From Peribacillus muralis (GTDB lineage Bacteria; Bacillota; Bacilli; Bacillales; DSM-1321): a stretch of 64,000 nucleotides of DNA. The stretch spans positions 2,717,036 to 2,781,035 of the forward strand of contig NZ_CP017080.1 of the NCBI RefSeq assembly GCF_001645685.2. Direction: 5' to 3'. Position numbers and translations under genes: made by a program. The notes under the pieces were generated by a model. That model was not told the origin of the DNA and did not search any database. It worked only from the letters and a program-made list of their open reading frames with translations. This document shows, piece by piece, positions 45,537 to 54,457 of the stretch. How positions within the stretch are numbered: the stretch's first letter is position 1; the number at the start of each line of letters is the position of its first letter.

Positions 45537-46067
45537 TCATTTTTTTATGTAATGTAACATAGCAAGCTGACCTAATTTTTCCACTTTGGTTAATGTATAT
45601 TTTAAAGTAATATCATCTCCTCCAATATAAAGCGGGATTCCTTTCCCTAAAATAATAGGAGAAATGGCTAGTTGAAACTCATCAATTAAATTTTCTTTAA
45701 AAAACTCATGAGCTACATTCCCTCCACCAATTAACCATATATCTTTACCAGGTTTTTGTTTTATATTTTTAATGAAAGTTTTGATATCTTCATTAATGAA
45801 TGAAGCATATTCATCTGAACCACTAACAGATTTGGAAAATACGTAACTTTCATACTCACTATAAGGATAATTCATATCAAACCCACGAATGACATCATAG
45901 GTTCTTTTTCCCATTACAACCGTGTCAATTCTTTCCAGGAGCGACTCGTAGCCAGGGTCTCCTTCTACTTCCGTTGACTCTAACCATTCTAATGTACCAT
46001 CAGTATTTGCTATAAAGCCATCAATTGAAGTACCAATATATAAAATGATGTTACGCTCTTTATTCAT
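45537..46067 (-). CDS. Dihydrofolate-reductase-fold protein (RibD C-terminal domain)
   Basis: 176 aa from the ATG at 46067; a TTG one codon earlier is better spaced from GGAGGG. The fold begins IILYIGTSIDGFIANTDGTL, with VVMGKRTYDVIRG and IWLIGGGNVAHEFFKENLIDE (NADPH loop) and LAISPIILGKGIPLY. This is the YyaP/YwjB-type group, related to RibD reductase and unlike the true DfrA at 42763. The substrate is unknown. Confidence 0.86.
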   Translation of the reverse strand: MNKERNIILYIGTSIDGFIANTDGTLEWLESTEVEGDPGYESLLERIDTVVMGKRTYDVIRGFDMNYPYSEYESYVFSKSVSGSDEYASFINEDIKTFIKNIKQKPGKDIWLIGGGNVAHEFFKENLIDEFQLAISPIILGKGIPLYIGGDDITLKYTLTKVEKLGQLAMLHYIKK

Positions 46068-46258
46068 CAACCAGCAGTCCCTCCTAACCATTTTGAAATT
46101 TTAGCGACGCTCCCTTCAGTGGAAAGCATTCCTAATTAAAATTAATTCTTCACTTGAATTGTCTCCCTTTTCACAAACCCGCGTCTTACGTTGCAGAAAG
46201 ATGGACAATAATGGTGGTACGATTTCGAGTTTCGATGATTTCAAAACGTATGGCGACA

Positions 46259-46290
46259 AAAAGCTGGCATCATTTTTTGATGACAGCATT
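46259..46290 (-). terminator. Terminator of the TerC-family gene
   Basis: GCTGGCATCA / TGATGACAGC with TTTTT loop, downstream of the stop at 46303 on the minus strand. Confidence 0.7.
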
Positions 46291-46302
46291 TCATAATTGT
46301 GT

Positions 46303-47076
46303 TCAGCCATGTTCTTTACGCTTTTTCCCATTTTTCAAATGATATACGATCGTGGTGCCGAAAATCAGCAAAATGAAAGCAAAAAAGATTGTGGACGGTA
46401 TTTCGATTCCCACGACGGCAATCAGCATTTTTATTGAAATGAACCCGATAAGTACATAAGCCGCCGTTTCCAATTGAGGGATCCTATCGATCAATTTCAA
46501 GAATAATCCTGCAACACCCCTCATCATCAGGACTCCAATCATCCCGCCCGTCAGGAGAACCCAGACTTTTTCACTCACTCCAAAGGCAGCCAAGACACTA
46601 TCGACGGAGAATGCGATATCCATCAGTTCCACTGACGCAACCGTTCCCCAAAACATGCCGAACATTCGGATCAGCACGCTGTTTTTACTCATTCCCTCGA
46701 TAGCTTCCTCGCCGTCCCCGGCACGCCTTTTTCTTTTATTCCGAAAGTATTTATACGAGAGCCAGCCTAGGTAGGCTGCTCCAATCACTTTCACCCACCA
46801 TAGTTTAATGAGGAAAACACCGATTCCAATCGCTACGAACCTAAAGGCATATGCCCCCAATAAACCATAAAAAAGGGCCTTCTTACGCTGTTTAACGGGA
46901 AGATGCCTGACCATGACTGCCAATACCAAGGCATTATCAGCTGATAGCAATCCTTCCATCAAGACGAGCGTGCCAATAAGCCCCCAACTCACTGGATCTG
47001 ATAAAACTTCCGTCCACATATGCCAGTCGAAAAATTGGGCATACGTTTGTATGATGTTATTCAACAACTCTGACAT
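46303..47076 (-). CDS. TerC-family integral membrane protein
   Basis: 257 aa from the ATG at 47076 (AGAGGAGT upstream). About seven membrane helices. The metal-site signatures LMEGLLSADNALVLAVMVRHLP and ELMDIAFSVDSVLAAFGV (two Asp pairs) are typical of TerC/YceF/YkoY exporters, linked in bacilli to Mn2+ export and metalation of secreted proteins. A C-terminal basic tail is present. No Mn riboswitch was seen upstream. Confidence 0.92.
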   Translation of the reverse strand: MSELLNNIIQTYAQFFDWHMWTEVLSDPVSWGLIGTLVLMEGLLSADNALVLAVMVRHLPVKQRKKALFYGLLGAYAFRFVAIGIGVFLIKLWWVKVIGAAYLGWLSYKYFRNKRKRRAGDGEEAIEGMSKNSVLIRMFGMFWGTVASVELMDIAFSVDSVLAAFGVSEKVWVLLTGGMIGVLMMRGVAGLFLKLIDRIPQLETAAYVLIGFISIKMLIAVVGIEIPSTIFFAFILLIFGTTIVYHLKNGKKRKEHG

Positions 47077-47268
47077 GAAAAAGACTCCTCTGCTCCTATT
47101 CTGCATAGTAATGATCATTTACCATTATTCCCACTAAAGCGGTGGATAATATCTCCATTCAATGGGAAAACAAAATAAATACGTTGCATGGCAACGTATC
47201 ATTTACTTGCTATAAGGAATTTCATCTTCATCTTACTCTTCCCATGTAAATAAATCAATGAAACCAAC

Positions 47269-47886
47269 TTAGGAGAGCTTTTGTTTGCTTGTCCATTCAG
47301 GCGGTGTGTTTTTATCCCAGTATATCTTCCCGAGATCATGGTGGGCGGCAAACGAATCATGGTAGGTATGATAATGAAAATCGAACCAATATCCTTCAAG
47401 CGGAGGGTTTTCCTGCCTGACGTGAAAGCGGATGATATCCTTTCCGCTTATGGAATCATAAATATGAAAGATTTTCTCTGCCCTTCCCGCACTGGGCTGC
47501 TCGGTAATCGTTAATTGCTGTAATTTCCCATCAGGATATTGGGACGCCATCTCTGTAAGTGCCTCTTCCATTTTAGGTAGTATCACCTGCTTGAATTCAT
47601 CGCCGATTTTAGGATTGATCTTTTCGCCAAATTTCATATATGCGCTTTCCTCTGCTTTATCCAGTATTCCTGATAAAAACTCTTCCCGGTTGAACTCCTC
47701 TTTCCGTTCAGTCGAGTTCTGTGAAGCAAGATAGGCTAATCCCTCTTCTTCGACCAGCCCTTTTTTCGTATCCTTTAACGTATCGGCCTCGGCAAGCCAC
47801 GCCAAATCTGAGGGGGTGACAAGACCGAACGTCAAAACGGATACTAAAATGACGAGACTTTTCCTAAACCACGCCGTTGCTTTCAA
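47269..47886 (-). CDS. ypjP: YpjP-like secreted protein
   Basis: 205 aa with an N-terminal signal or anchor helix (about 9-25). The YpjP features include FLSGILDKAEESAYMKFGEKI, the acidic middle and RFHVRQENPPLEGYWFDFHYHTYHD near the end. AAGGGGGAG precedes the ATG. In B. subtilis it also lies close to thyB-dfrA. Function unknown. Confidence 0.88.
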   Translation of the reverse strand: MKATAWFRKSLVILVSVLTFGLVTPSDLAWLAEADTLKDTKKGLVEEEGLAYLASQNSTERKEEFNREEFLSGILDKAEESAYMKFGEKINPKIGDEFKQVILPKMEEALTEMASQYPDGKLQQLTITEQPSAGRAEKIFHIYDSISGKDIIRFHVRQENPPLEGYWFDFHYHTYHDSFAAHHDLGKIYWDKNTPPEWTSKQKLS

Positions 47887-48115
47887 CTTACACTCCCCCT
47901 TCTTGTTTGTATTTTCTTTATTTTTAGTATACTTTTATTTTTTGGTAATTACGAATATATAGTGTCCTATGTTTCAAATATTTTAAAAAAGGATAAATAC
48001 CTATATACACCCAAACTTTTTCACAGAATATCCGAAACCTTACATTTAAATGAAGGATTTTGACGATATTTGGAGAACTTAATTAGATTCAAGTCTTTTT
48101 AAGGAGGGGTCTTAT

Positions 48116-48196
48116 ATGGCTTTGACCACGACTGCCATGGTGGCTTTATGTCTTGTAACATTAGCATTTTTCGTATATTTATCATTTGCGGATTAA
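48116..48196 (+). CDS. Small membrane peptide of 26 aa
   Basis: ATG at 48116 with a strong AAGGAGGGG 7 bases upstream, stop at 48196. The peptide is one hydrophobic helix (AMVALCLVTLAFFVYLSF) after MALTTT. A dedicated terminator (48224-48260) follows, separating it from the downstream gene. Strong ribosome site, hydrophobic helix and terminator together argue it is a real small gene. Family unknown. Confidence 0.7.
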   Translation: MALTTTAMVALCLVTLAFFVYLSFAD

Positions 48197-48223
48197 GAAT
48201 AAATGAATACTTACGAAAAATCT

Positions 48224-48260
48224 CCTTGTCATTCTCCAACGATGACAAGGTTTTCTTTTC
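48224..48260 (+). terminator. Terminator of the 26-aa gene
   Basis: CCTTGTCAT / ATGACAAGG with a 9-base loop and TTTTCTTTT. Confidence 0.9.
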
Positions 48261-48313
48261 ACATAAAGTCGAACATCGTGGTGATAAATGGACTTGATAC
48301 TGGAGGAATGATC

Positions 48314-50002
48314 ATGGATAACAATAATGGAAATACTAAAGAAGAAGATTATAAACGGGAAACGGCAAAAGGGAAGGCCGGAATGGTTGTAACCGCTCAT
48401 CCCGTAGCTACCTCGATTGGGGAAAAAATACTACGTGACGGCGGGAATGCCGTCGATGCGGCGGTTGCCATCCAATTCGCGCTCAATATTGTCGAGCCAA
48501 TGATGACAGGCATCGGAGGCAGCGGTTTCCTGATGGTATATAATGCTAAAGATAAGGCCACAAAAATATTCGACGGCCATGTGAGGGCACCTCAAGCGGC
48601 CCATCCGAACATGTTCCTTGATGATGACGGGGAAGTCATTCCATTTAAAGAACGTTCAATCAAGGCTACGGCCGTAGGCATCCCTGGAATCCTGAAAGCC
48701 ATGGATGAAGCTCTCTCCGAATATGGCAGCAAGCCACTCAGTGACCTGATCGAGCCCTCGATTGAATTCGCTGAAAAAGGCGTCCCGGTCAATTGGGTAC
48801 TCTGTGATGCTTTGGAAAACTTCGAATACCGATTGGGTGAAGAAGCCCGTAATTTCTTTATGCCTGAGGGTAAACGATATAAAGCGGGCGACTTGCTGGT
48901 AAAAGAAAAATTGGCGAATACGTATCGAATATTGCAACGTGAGGGAATCTCCGCTTTTTATGACGGTGAGATCGGAAAGGGCATCATTTCCTGTATTAAG
49001 GAGCTTGGCGGTTTCATGGAGCTTTCCGATTTACAGAACTATAAAGCGACCATCGATGAACCGATGTATGGGACGTATAAGGATTATGCCATCGCTTCAT
49101 CGATGGCACCAAGCGCGGGCGGCTTCACGGTCATCCAAATCTTGAAAATCCTCGAAAGCTTCGACTTGGAGCAGTATGATGTTCATTCTTGGGAAAAATA
49201 TTATTTAATTGCCGAAGCGATGCGTTTAGCCTTCACCGACAAAAAGGCATTTCTTGCCGATCCGGAATTTGCCGAATTGCCATTGAAGGGTCTCATGCAT
49301 GACGACTATATAGCGAAACGTCGCTCTTTCATTAATTTTAAATCACGGAATAATGCCATCGAATACGGTAACCCGTGGATTTATGATTCGGTCAACAAAA
49401 GCGCAGTGATTCCGCAGCCCAATGATGAAGATATCAGTGAAACGACACACTTCACGGTCCGCGACAGATGGGGCAATATCGCCGCTTGCACCTCAACGGT
49501 GGAGCACCCATTCGGATCCGGGATCATGGTTTCCGACTATGGCTTCATGCTGAATAACGAATTGACCGATTTCGATTCCGTTCCAGGCGGCATGAATGAA
49601 GTGCAGCCGAACAAGCGGCCAGTCAGCTGCAAAAGCCCGACGATCATTTTTAAAGACGGCGAGCCGGTTTTGACGCTCGGATCTCCTGGTGGACCAACCA
49701 TCATCAGTTCAGTGGTTCAAACGATCATCAATGTACTAGATTTGAATATGGACTTGAAAGCAGCCATCGAAGAGCCAAGGATTTTCACGCCGATGGGCCC
49801 ACACATCGAATGGGAAGCAGGCATGGACATGACCAGTAAAGGACAATTGGAAGCTATGGGCTTCGTCTTCAATGAAGTGCCCCATTCTATCGGGAACGTC
49901 CAGGCCATCCAAATCAACCCTGATGGCTCTAACTACGGGGCTGCCGATTCAAGCCGGGAAGGCTGTGCCATTGGCCTTGATGAAACAGATTATCACGCTT
50001 GA
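48314..50002 (+). CDS. Gamma-glutamyltransferase family protein, probably cytoplasmic
   Basis: 562 aa from the ATG at 48314 (GGAGGA 9 bases before); the longer frame from 48203 spans the terminator at 48224. No signal peptide, unlike secreted Ggt, so it resembles the YwrD type. Family blocks are GGNAVDAAVAIQFALNIVEP, GIGGSGFLMVY, the autoprocessing/nucleophile Thr in ETTHFTV (near residue 377), EHPFGSGI, GFMLNNEL and GSPGGPTI. It hydrolyses or transfers gamma-glutamyl groups. Confidence 0.9.
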   Translation: MDNNNGNTKEEDYKRETAKGKAGMVVTAHPVATSIGEKILRDGGNAVDAAVAIQFALNIVEPMMTGIGGSGFLMVYNAKDKATKIFDGHVRAPQAAHPNMFLDDDGEVIPFKERSIKATAVGIPGILKAMDEALSEYGSKPLSDLIEPSIEFAEKGVPVNWVLCDALENFEYRLGEEARNFFMPEGKRYKAGDLLVKEKLANTYRILQREGISAFYDGEIGKGIISCIKELGGFMELSDLQNYKATIDEPMYGTYKDYAIASSMAPSAGGFTVIQILKILESFDLEQYDVHSWEKYYLIAEAMRLAFTDKKAFLADPEFAELPLKGLMHDDYIAKRRSFINFKSRNNAIEYGNPWIYDSVNKSAVIPQPNDEDISETTHFTVRDRWGNIAACTSTVEHPFGSGIMVSDYGFMLNNELTDFDSVPGGMNEVQPNKRPVSCKSPTIIFKDGEPVLTLGSPGGPTIISSVVQTIINVLDLNMDLKAAIEEPRIFTPMGPHIEWEAGMDMTSKGQLEAMGFVFNEVPHSIGNVQAIQINPDGSNYGAADSSREGCAIGLDETDYHA

Positions 50003-50782
50003 TCATCGTACGGAAATGTAGCCAAAATGGAATTTGGATGTTTTTCTCTTTTGTACCTCAAATCCGAATTCCTCAAATCGGGTGCTGCGGAAGTGGTCTT
50101 TCAACACGACTCTCTTTCGCGCCACCCGTTTGGCTTGTACCATTATTTCCATTGTTAGCCCCTTATCTTCTGCAAAGTGACCCAGCCCTTTAATTCCATT
50201 TGATTCTGATATCGTTTCCTCAAACATGGGATCGAAATAGACTACATCAAAAGAATTATCCGGCATTGATTTCAGCATTTCATGATGATCTGCATGAATG
50301 ACCTCAATCCTTTTCATCGCTTCTATCATCTTTGCTTCAGCATCACTCCACGTTTTCAAACCTTGTTCCACCAGCAAGGCCAAATATCGATTGCCTTCCA
50401 ATGCAACGACTCTTCCCTTTGCCCCAACCGCAAAGCTCGCGATGATCGCATCAGAGCCCAAGCCCAGCGTGCAATCCAGCACAGTGCAGTCTGCAGTAAT
50501 TCCTCCGGCAATGAGAAACGGGTCATGATCCCCTTGAATGATTCTTTTCAAGCGGATCATGGCAAGATTCGGATGAAAAAAGAAGGGTTCCTTCTCGTTG
50601 CACCGATATAACTCCATTCTTTTTTTTCCATACACAATGCAGTCTTCTTCTCCAGTGTCACATTGTAAATCACGCACCGAGCGTTTTTTTCTGGCTATAT
50701 AGGGGATTTGTAATTCTTCTGCCACCTTTCTTGCTAACATCATTGTTTCTTTATCGGCCCTTCCTGCTGTTGTGACAAACAT
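50003..50782 (-). CDS. Class I SAM-dependent methyltransferase (YpiP/RsmJ-like)
   Basis: 259 aa from the ATG at 50782 (AAAGGGGGAGGAG upstream). The SAM-binding block is VLDCTLGLGSDAIIASFAVG, with the acidic loop VALEGN and the catalytic-region motif DVVYFDPMF. HPNLAMIRLKRI and the length match the YpiP group, related to 16S rRNA methyltransferase RsmJ; the RNA target is inferred. Its stop codon abuts the stop of the convergent gene in one TGATCA, leaving no room for a terminator. Confidence 0.85.
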   Translation of the reverse strand: MFVTTAGRADKETMMLARKVAEELQIPYIARKKRSVRDLQCDTGEEDCIVYGKKRMELYRCNEKEPFFFHPNLAMIRLKRIIQGDHDPFLIAGGITADCTVLDCTLGLGSDAIIASFAVGAKGRVVALEGNRYLALLVEQGLKTWSDAEAKMIEAMKRIEVIHADHHEMLKSMPDNSFDVVYFDPMFEETISESNGIKGLGHFAEDKGLTMEIMVQAKRVARKRVVLKDHFRSTRFEEFGFEVQKRKTSKFHFGYISVR

Positions 50783-50817
50783 GCTCCTCCCCCTTTTCAC
50801 ACGCATAAATTCGAAAG

Positions 50818-50842
50818 GAATGCCCCGTTTCCGGGACATTCC
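50818..50842 (-). terminator. Terminator of the bacilliredoxin gene
   Basis: GGAATGTCCCG-GAAA-CGGGGCATTCC followed by TTTCG on the minus strand. Confidence 0.85.
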
Positions 50843-50848
50843 AATTCA

Positions 50849-51289
50849 TTACTTATTTACTTGGCTGAATGCCGTTAATAAATTTTCCATAATCGCTTCC
50901 ATTGGCTGCCCTTCAATATCATGACGGGGAATGAAGTGCAAGACCTCTTTACCCTTCAAAAGTGCCATGGAAGGTGAAGAAGGCTCAATTCCTGTGAAGT
51001 ATTCCCTCATTTTAGCTGTTGCATCTTTATCTTGACCGGCAAAAACCGTCACAAGATGATTGGGCTTACCCTCTTCCGCCTGCATTACGGCTTGAGTGGC
51101 AGCCGGACGAGCTAAACCTGCGGCACAGCCACAAACCGAATTAATGACGACCAATGTCGTACCATCCGCAGATTCCATGAAGTTCTCTACCGCTTCAGCC
51201 GTCACCAGCTCATCGAAACCTGCCTGCACCAGTTCCGCGCGCATCGGCTTCACCATTTGCTTCATATATTCATCATATGCCATCGACAT
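50849..51289 (-). CDS. brxB: Bacilliredoxin (BrxA/BrxB, YphP type)
   Basis: 146 aa from the ATG at 51289 (TTAGGAGG upstream). The CGC active site lies in NSVCGCAAGLARP, with SPSMALLKGKEVLHFIPRHDIEG in the second half. Bacilliredoxins remove bacillithiol from oxidised proteins. Close to ilvD as in B. subtilis, where yphP neighbours ilvD. Confidence 0.92.
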   Translation of the reverse strand: MSMAYDEYMKQMVKPMRAELVQAGFDELVTAEAVENFMESADGTTLVVINSVCGCAAGLARPAATQAVMQAEEGKPNHLVTVFAGQDKDATAKMREYFTGIEPSSPSMALLKGKEVLHFIPRHDIEGQPMEAIMENLLTAFSQVNK

Positions 51290-51573
51290 AAAAAAACCTC
51301 CTAATAACAATTCTTCAATTAGTCTAATCATACTATATTTTTGCGTGAATATGCAAAAATGGCGCTTATTTCTCAATGAATCATTGAGCTAGCTTGGTTC
51401 TTTTTCAGCTGCAAGAAGCATTATGCTCTTGCCAAACCATCCTTACTGCGAATCCGCTACAAAATACTCGCATGACATATACATTATCGCTTTACGGAAA
51501 GTCCTGCAAACCAATTAATAGTAAATTATCATTACGGGTACATTATCAACAAATAAGAAGAAGAGGTGTATGA

Positions 51574-52023
51574 ATGAAAGCATTGCTCGTGATTATATTA
51601 TTCCTCTCAACCTCCGTTATCTACCCCACCCACCCTCAGGCAATGATGATGCCTTGCAGTATGGTACTGGAACCGATTGATGAAAAACTAGCTAACGCAA
51701 AGGGAGCGGCATTAATTTATAAAGTTCAGTTACGTCCTCCAAGTTCTGCACGCACTAATGTAAGCATCCTTAGTGTCCACCTTCCACCCCCTTCTGCCTA
51801 CGGAGAATATGATGCCTATGAAGGCTTTGCTTTTATACCTGGCGTCATTAGTTGGCAGTTCATGCTCGATCCTACTCAAGAAGAAAGTCCGACCTGGGCT
51901 GGAAGATTTGATGAAATTACAGCGGAAATGGAAAATGTTAAGGTACAGGTCCGTCTTTTCAATTCAAAGACTGCAAAGCTGGGACCAGCTATCCTTGGAA
52001 ACGATATCAAGAACTGTCATTGA
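51574..52023 (+). CDS. Secreted hypothetical protein of 149 aa
   Basis: ATG after AAGAAGAGGTG. Signal peptide MKALLVIILFLSTSVIYP with cleavage near residues 23-24 (HPQA). The mature part is probably beta-rich and contains KVQLRPPSSART, VHLPPPSAYGEYDAYEGFAF and two Cys (near positions 28 and 148) that could pair. No family recognised. Confidence 0.65.
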   Translation: MKALLVIILFLSTSVIYPTHPQAMMMPCSMVLEPIDEKLANAKGAALIYKVQLRPPSSARTNVSILSVHLPPPSAYGEYDAYEGFAFIPGVISWQFMLDPTQEESPTWAGRFDEITAEMENVKVQVRLFNSKTAKLGPAILGNDIKNCH

Positions 52024-52074
52024 GCCTGAATGAATGAATGATTGAACGAGAATCCTGTCACCTTCAAAATGCGA

Positions 52075-52412
52075 AGAATTTCCATAGCCAGTTTGGAGCG
52101 GTTGAACTTCGACCGTTCCCTTACTGCAGGCGCTCCCATTCTCCTGGAGGTCCGGCAGTCTTCCCGTCGATAAAGCGGCCTGCGGTATTTCCCTTTGGAC
52201 TCTCACTCCTAAGGGGGATTTGCACATCCTTTATAAATGGAGGTTACCCTTTTCTTGTGCGAGAAAACAACATGGCCGTTTTTACCATGGTGTACAGCAA
52301 GCAAATAAAATCAATAAGTGGACACTGCTATATGCGAAACATATGTGGATTCAAAGGAAACTCAAAAGGGGTTTGGAATATTACATTCCGAACCCCTTTT
52401 GTCTACAAACTG
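52075..52412 (+). repeat. Internally deleted IS1182-type remnant with right end
   Basis: The right 70 bases (ending GTCTACAAACTG at 52412, with the AAAAGGGGTTTGGAAT/ATTCCGAACCCCTTTT hairpin) match the right end of the copy at 11541. The GC-rich block at 52100-52215 resembles its left region. The transposase is gone and the left inverted repeat is not recognisable. MITE-like. Confidence 0.7.
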
Positions 52413-52434
52413 AGGAGACTCTATCAGGTCTCCT
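52413..52434. terminator. Terminator hairpin abutting the IS remnant
   Basis: AGGAGAC / GTCTCCT with a 7-8 base loop and TCCGTTTA-rich flank; it begins at the base after the IS end. Confidence 0.75.
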
Positions 52435-52481
52435 TCCGTTTAAAATAATATAGCCAGTGCCTTTTCAAGGATAGCCCGAAA

Positions 52482-54167
52482 TTAAACTTTCATGACACCG
52501 CCTGAGCTTGCATTCGTTACAAGCGCGGAGTAGCGTGCTAAATAGCCAGTTTTCACTTTGGACTCGAAGCCTTTCCAATTGGCTTTGCGTTTTTCGAATT
52601 CCTCATCTGAAATCTCCAATTGGATGGTCCTGTTTTCCAGATCCAGCTCGATGATATCACCATCTTCGACAAAGGCGATCGGGCCTCCCTCAGCTGCTTC
52701 AGGAGATATATGGCCAATGCTGATGCCGCGGGACGCTCCAGAAAAACGCCCGTCCGTAATCAAGCCGACTTTGGCTCCAAGTCCCCTTCCGACGATTTGG
52801 GAAGTCGGTGCCAACATTTCCGGCATGCCAGGCCCTCCTTTCGGTCCTTCATAACGGATGACCACTACATTCCCTTCTTTCACCTTTCCGGTTATGATTC
52901 CGGATAATGCATCTTCTTGGGAATCGAAGCATATGGCAGGTCCCCTGTGATAACCACCAACCGAGGCGTCGACGGCTCCCACTTTTATGATCGAACCTTG
53001 CGGGGCAAGATTTCCGAACAATACCGCAAGCCCCCCACGCTCAGAATGCGGGTTATCCAAAGGATGGAGAACATCTTTGTCCAAGATTTCACAACCGGCA
53101 ACATTTTCACGGAGCGTTTTGCCTGAAACGGATAGGCAGTCCCCATTAAAAGCACCTGGTTTTTTGAGCAGCTCGTTGATGATGGCACTTACACCACCGG
53201 CATTATGTACATCTTCGATATGATAATCCGAAGCCGGGGCAATTTTAGCTAAGTGCGGTACCCGGTTGGCAATTTCATTGATGCGCTCCATTGGATATTC
53301 GAATCCCGCTTCATGTGCCAAGGCAAGTGTATGGAGAACGGTGTTAGTCGATCCACCCATGGCCATATCCAATGCAAATGCGTTATCAATGGCATCGATG
53401 GTCACGATATCACGAGGCTTGATATCCTGCTTGATGATTTCCATCAATTGCTTGGCCGATTTCTTGACGAATTCTTTACGTTCCTCGGCGACAGCCAAAA
53501 TCGTGCCATTTCCCGGTAGTGCAAGTCCAAGGCCTTCAGCGAGACAGTTCATGGAGTTTGCCGTGAACATCCCCGAACATGATCCGCAAGTCGGGCATGC
53601 CACTTGCTCGATTTCCTGCAAGTCCTCTTCATTGATATTACCTGCTTGATAAGCGCCAACACCTTCGAATACAGATGTCAATGACAGAGATTTACCGTTT
53701 TTATCTTTACCGGCTTTCATCGGCCCTCCGCTTACGAAAATGGTCGGGATATTGACGCGCAGGGCGCCCATCATCATTCCCGGCGTTATCTTATCACAGT
53801 TTGGAATGCAGACCATCCCGTCAAACCAATGTGCAGATACAACCGTTTCCACCGAATCCGCGATGATTTCCCGGCTAGGCAAGGAATAGCGCATGCCGAT
53901 GTGGCCCATTGCAATTCCATCGTCGACCCCGATCGTATTGAATTCAAAAGGAACTCCGCCAGCCTCGCGAATGGCCTCCTTCACTATTTTTCCGAATTCC
54001 TGAAGATGTACATGCCCTGGAACGATATCAATATAGGAATTACAAACCGCAATGAACGGTTTGCCGAAATCTTCTTCCTTAACTCCTGCTGCACGCAACA
54101 GACTTCTGTGAGGAGCACGATCGACTCCTTTTGTTATCATGTCACTTCTCTTGTTTGATGTAGACAT
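52482..54167 (-). CDS. ilvD: Dihydroxy-acid dehydratase
   Basis: 561 aa from the ATG at 54167 with GGGGG 8 bases before. It dehydrates dihydroxy acids in valine, isoleucine and leucine synthesis. The Fe-S Cys residues are in [23 protein letters not shown] and [15 protein letters not shown]. It also has [18 protein letters not shown] and [19 protein letters not shown]. Monocistronic here, separate from the ilv-leu genes. Confidence 0.96.
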   Translation of the reverse strand: MSTSNKRSDMITKGVDRAPHRSLLRAAGVKEEDFGKPFIAVCNSYIDIVPGHVHLQEFGKIVKEAIREAGGVPFEFNTIGVDDGIAMGHIGMRYSLPSREIIADSVETVVSAHWFDGMVCIPNCDKITPGMMMGALRVNIPTIFVSGGPMKAGKDKNGKSLSLTSVFEGVGAYQAGNINEEDLQEIEQVACPTCGSCSGMFTANSMNCLAEGLGLALPGNGTILAVAEERKEFVKKSAKQLMEIIKQDIKPRDIVTIDAIDNAFALDMAMGGSTNTVLHTLALAHEAGFEYPMERINEIANRVPHLAKIAPASDYHIEDVHNAGGVSAIINELLKKPGAFNGDCLSVSGKTLRENVAGCEILDKDVLHPLDNPHSERGGLAVLFGNLAPQGSIIKVGAVDASVGGYHRGPAICFDSQEDALSGIITGKVKEGNVVVIRYEGPKGGPGMPEMLAPTSQIVGRGLGAKVGLITDGRFSGASRGISIGHISPEAAEGGPIAFVEDGDIIELDLENRTIQLEISDEEFEKRKANWKGFESKVKTGYLARYSALVTNASSGGVMKV

Positions 54168-54391
54168 ATGCTGTACCCCCAATTTCCACTAAATGTTTGA
54201 TAATTCAGATAATATAATTTTTAGTATACTCTAAAAATTCTAACATATTTATAAACAAATGCAACCATTCATCGTTTAAATATCTAAAAAATCATTTTCC
54301 TAAAATAATAGACCACATTACCATTAGCGTAAACCTCCATAATGCAACAAAAATCGCTCCTCGATATGACTCGAAACTTGCCGATACAAAA

Positions 54392-54435
54392 AATGGAAAA
54401 GGCACGGAGTTCATCACCCTCATGCCTTTTCCATT
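54392..54435 (-). terminator. Terminator of the ypgR-type gene
   Basis: AATGGAAAAGGCA / TGCCTTTTCCATT around an 18-base loop. Confidence 0.8.
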
Positions 54436-54457
54436 AATGGAGCTGCTTATTTTTCGT

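Noticed and set aside
46116..46331. 71-codon frame on the minus strand
   Set aside because: It crosses the terminator of the TerC-family gene and overlaps its 3' end; no family pattern.
47060..47260. Manganese (yybP-ykoY) riboswitch or Fur/MntR box upstream of the TerC gene
   Set aside because: The conserved riboswitch blocks are missing; an AATGATCATT palindrome near 47109 is too short to support an operator.
52038..52448. 136-codon frame
   Set aside because: Covers the IS1182 remnant and its terminator hairpin; no protein-like pattern.
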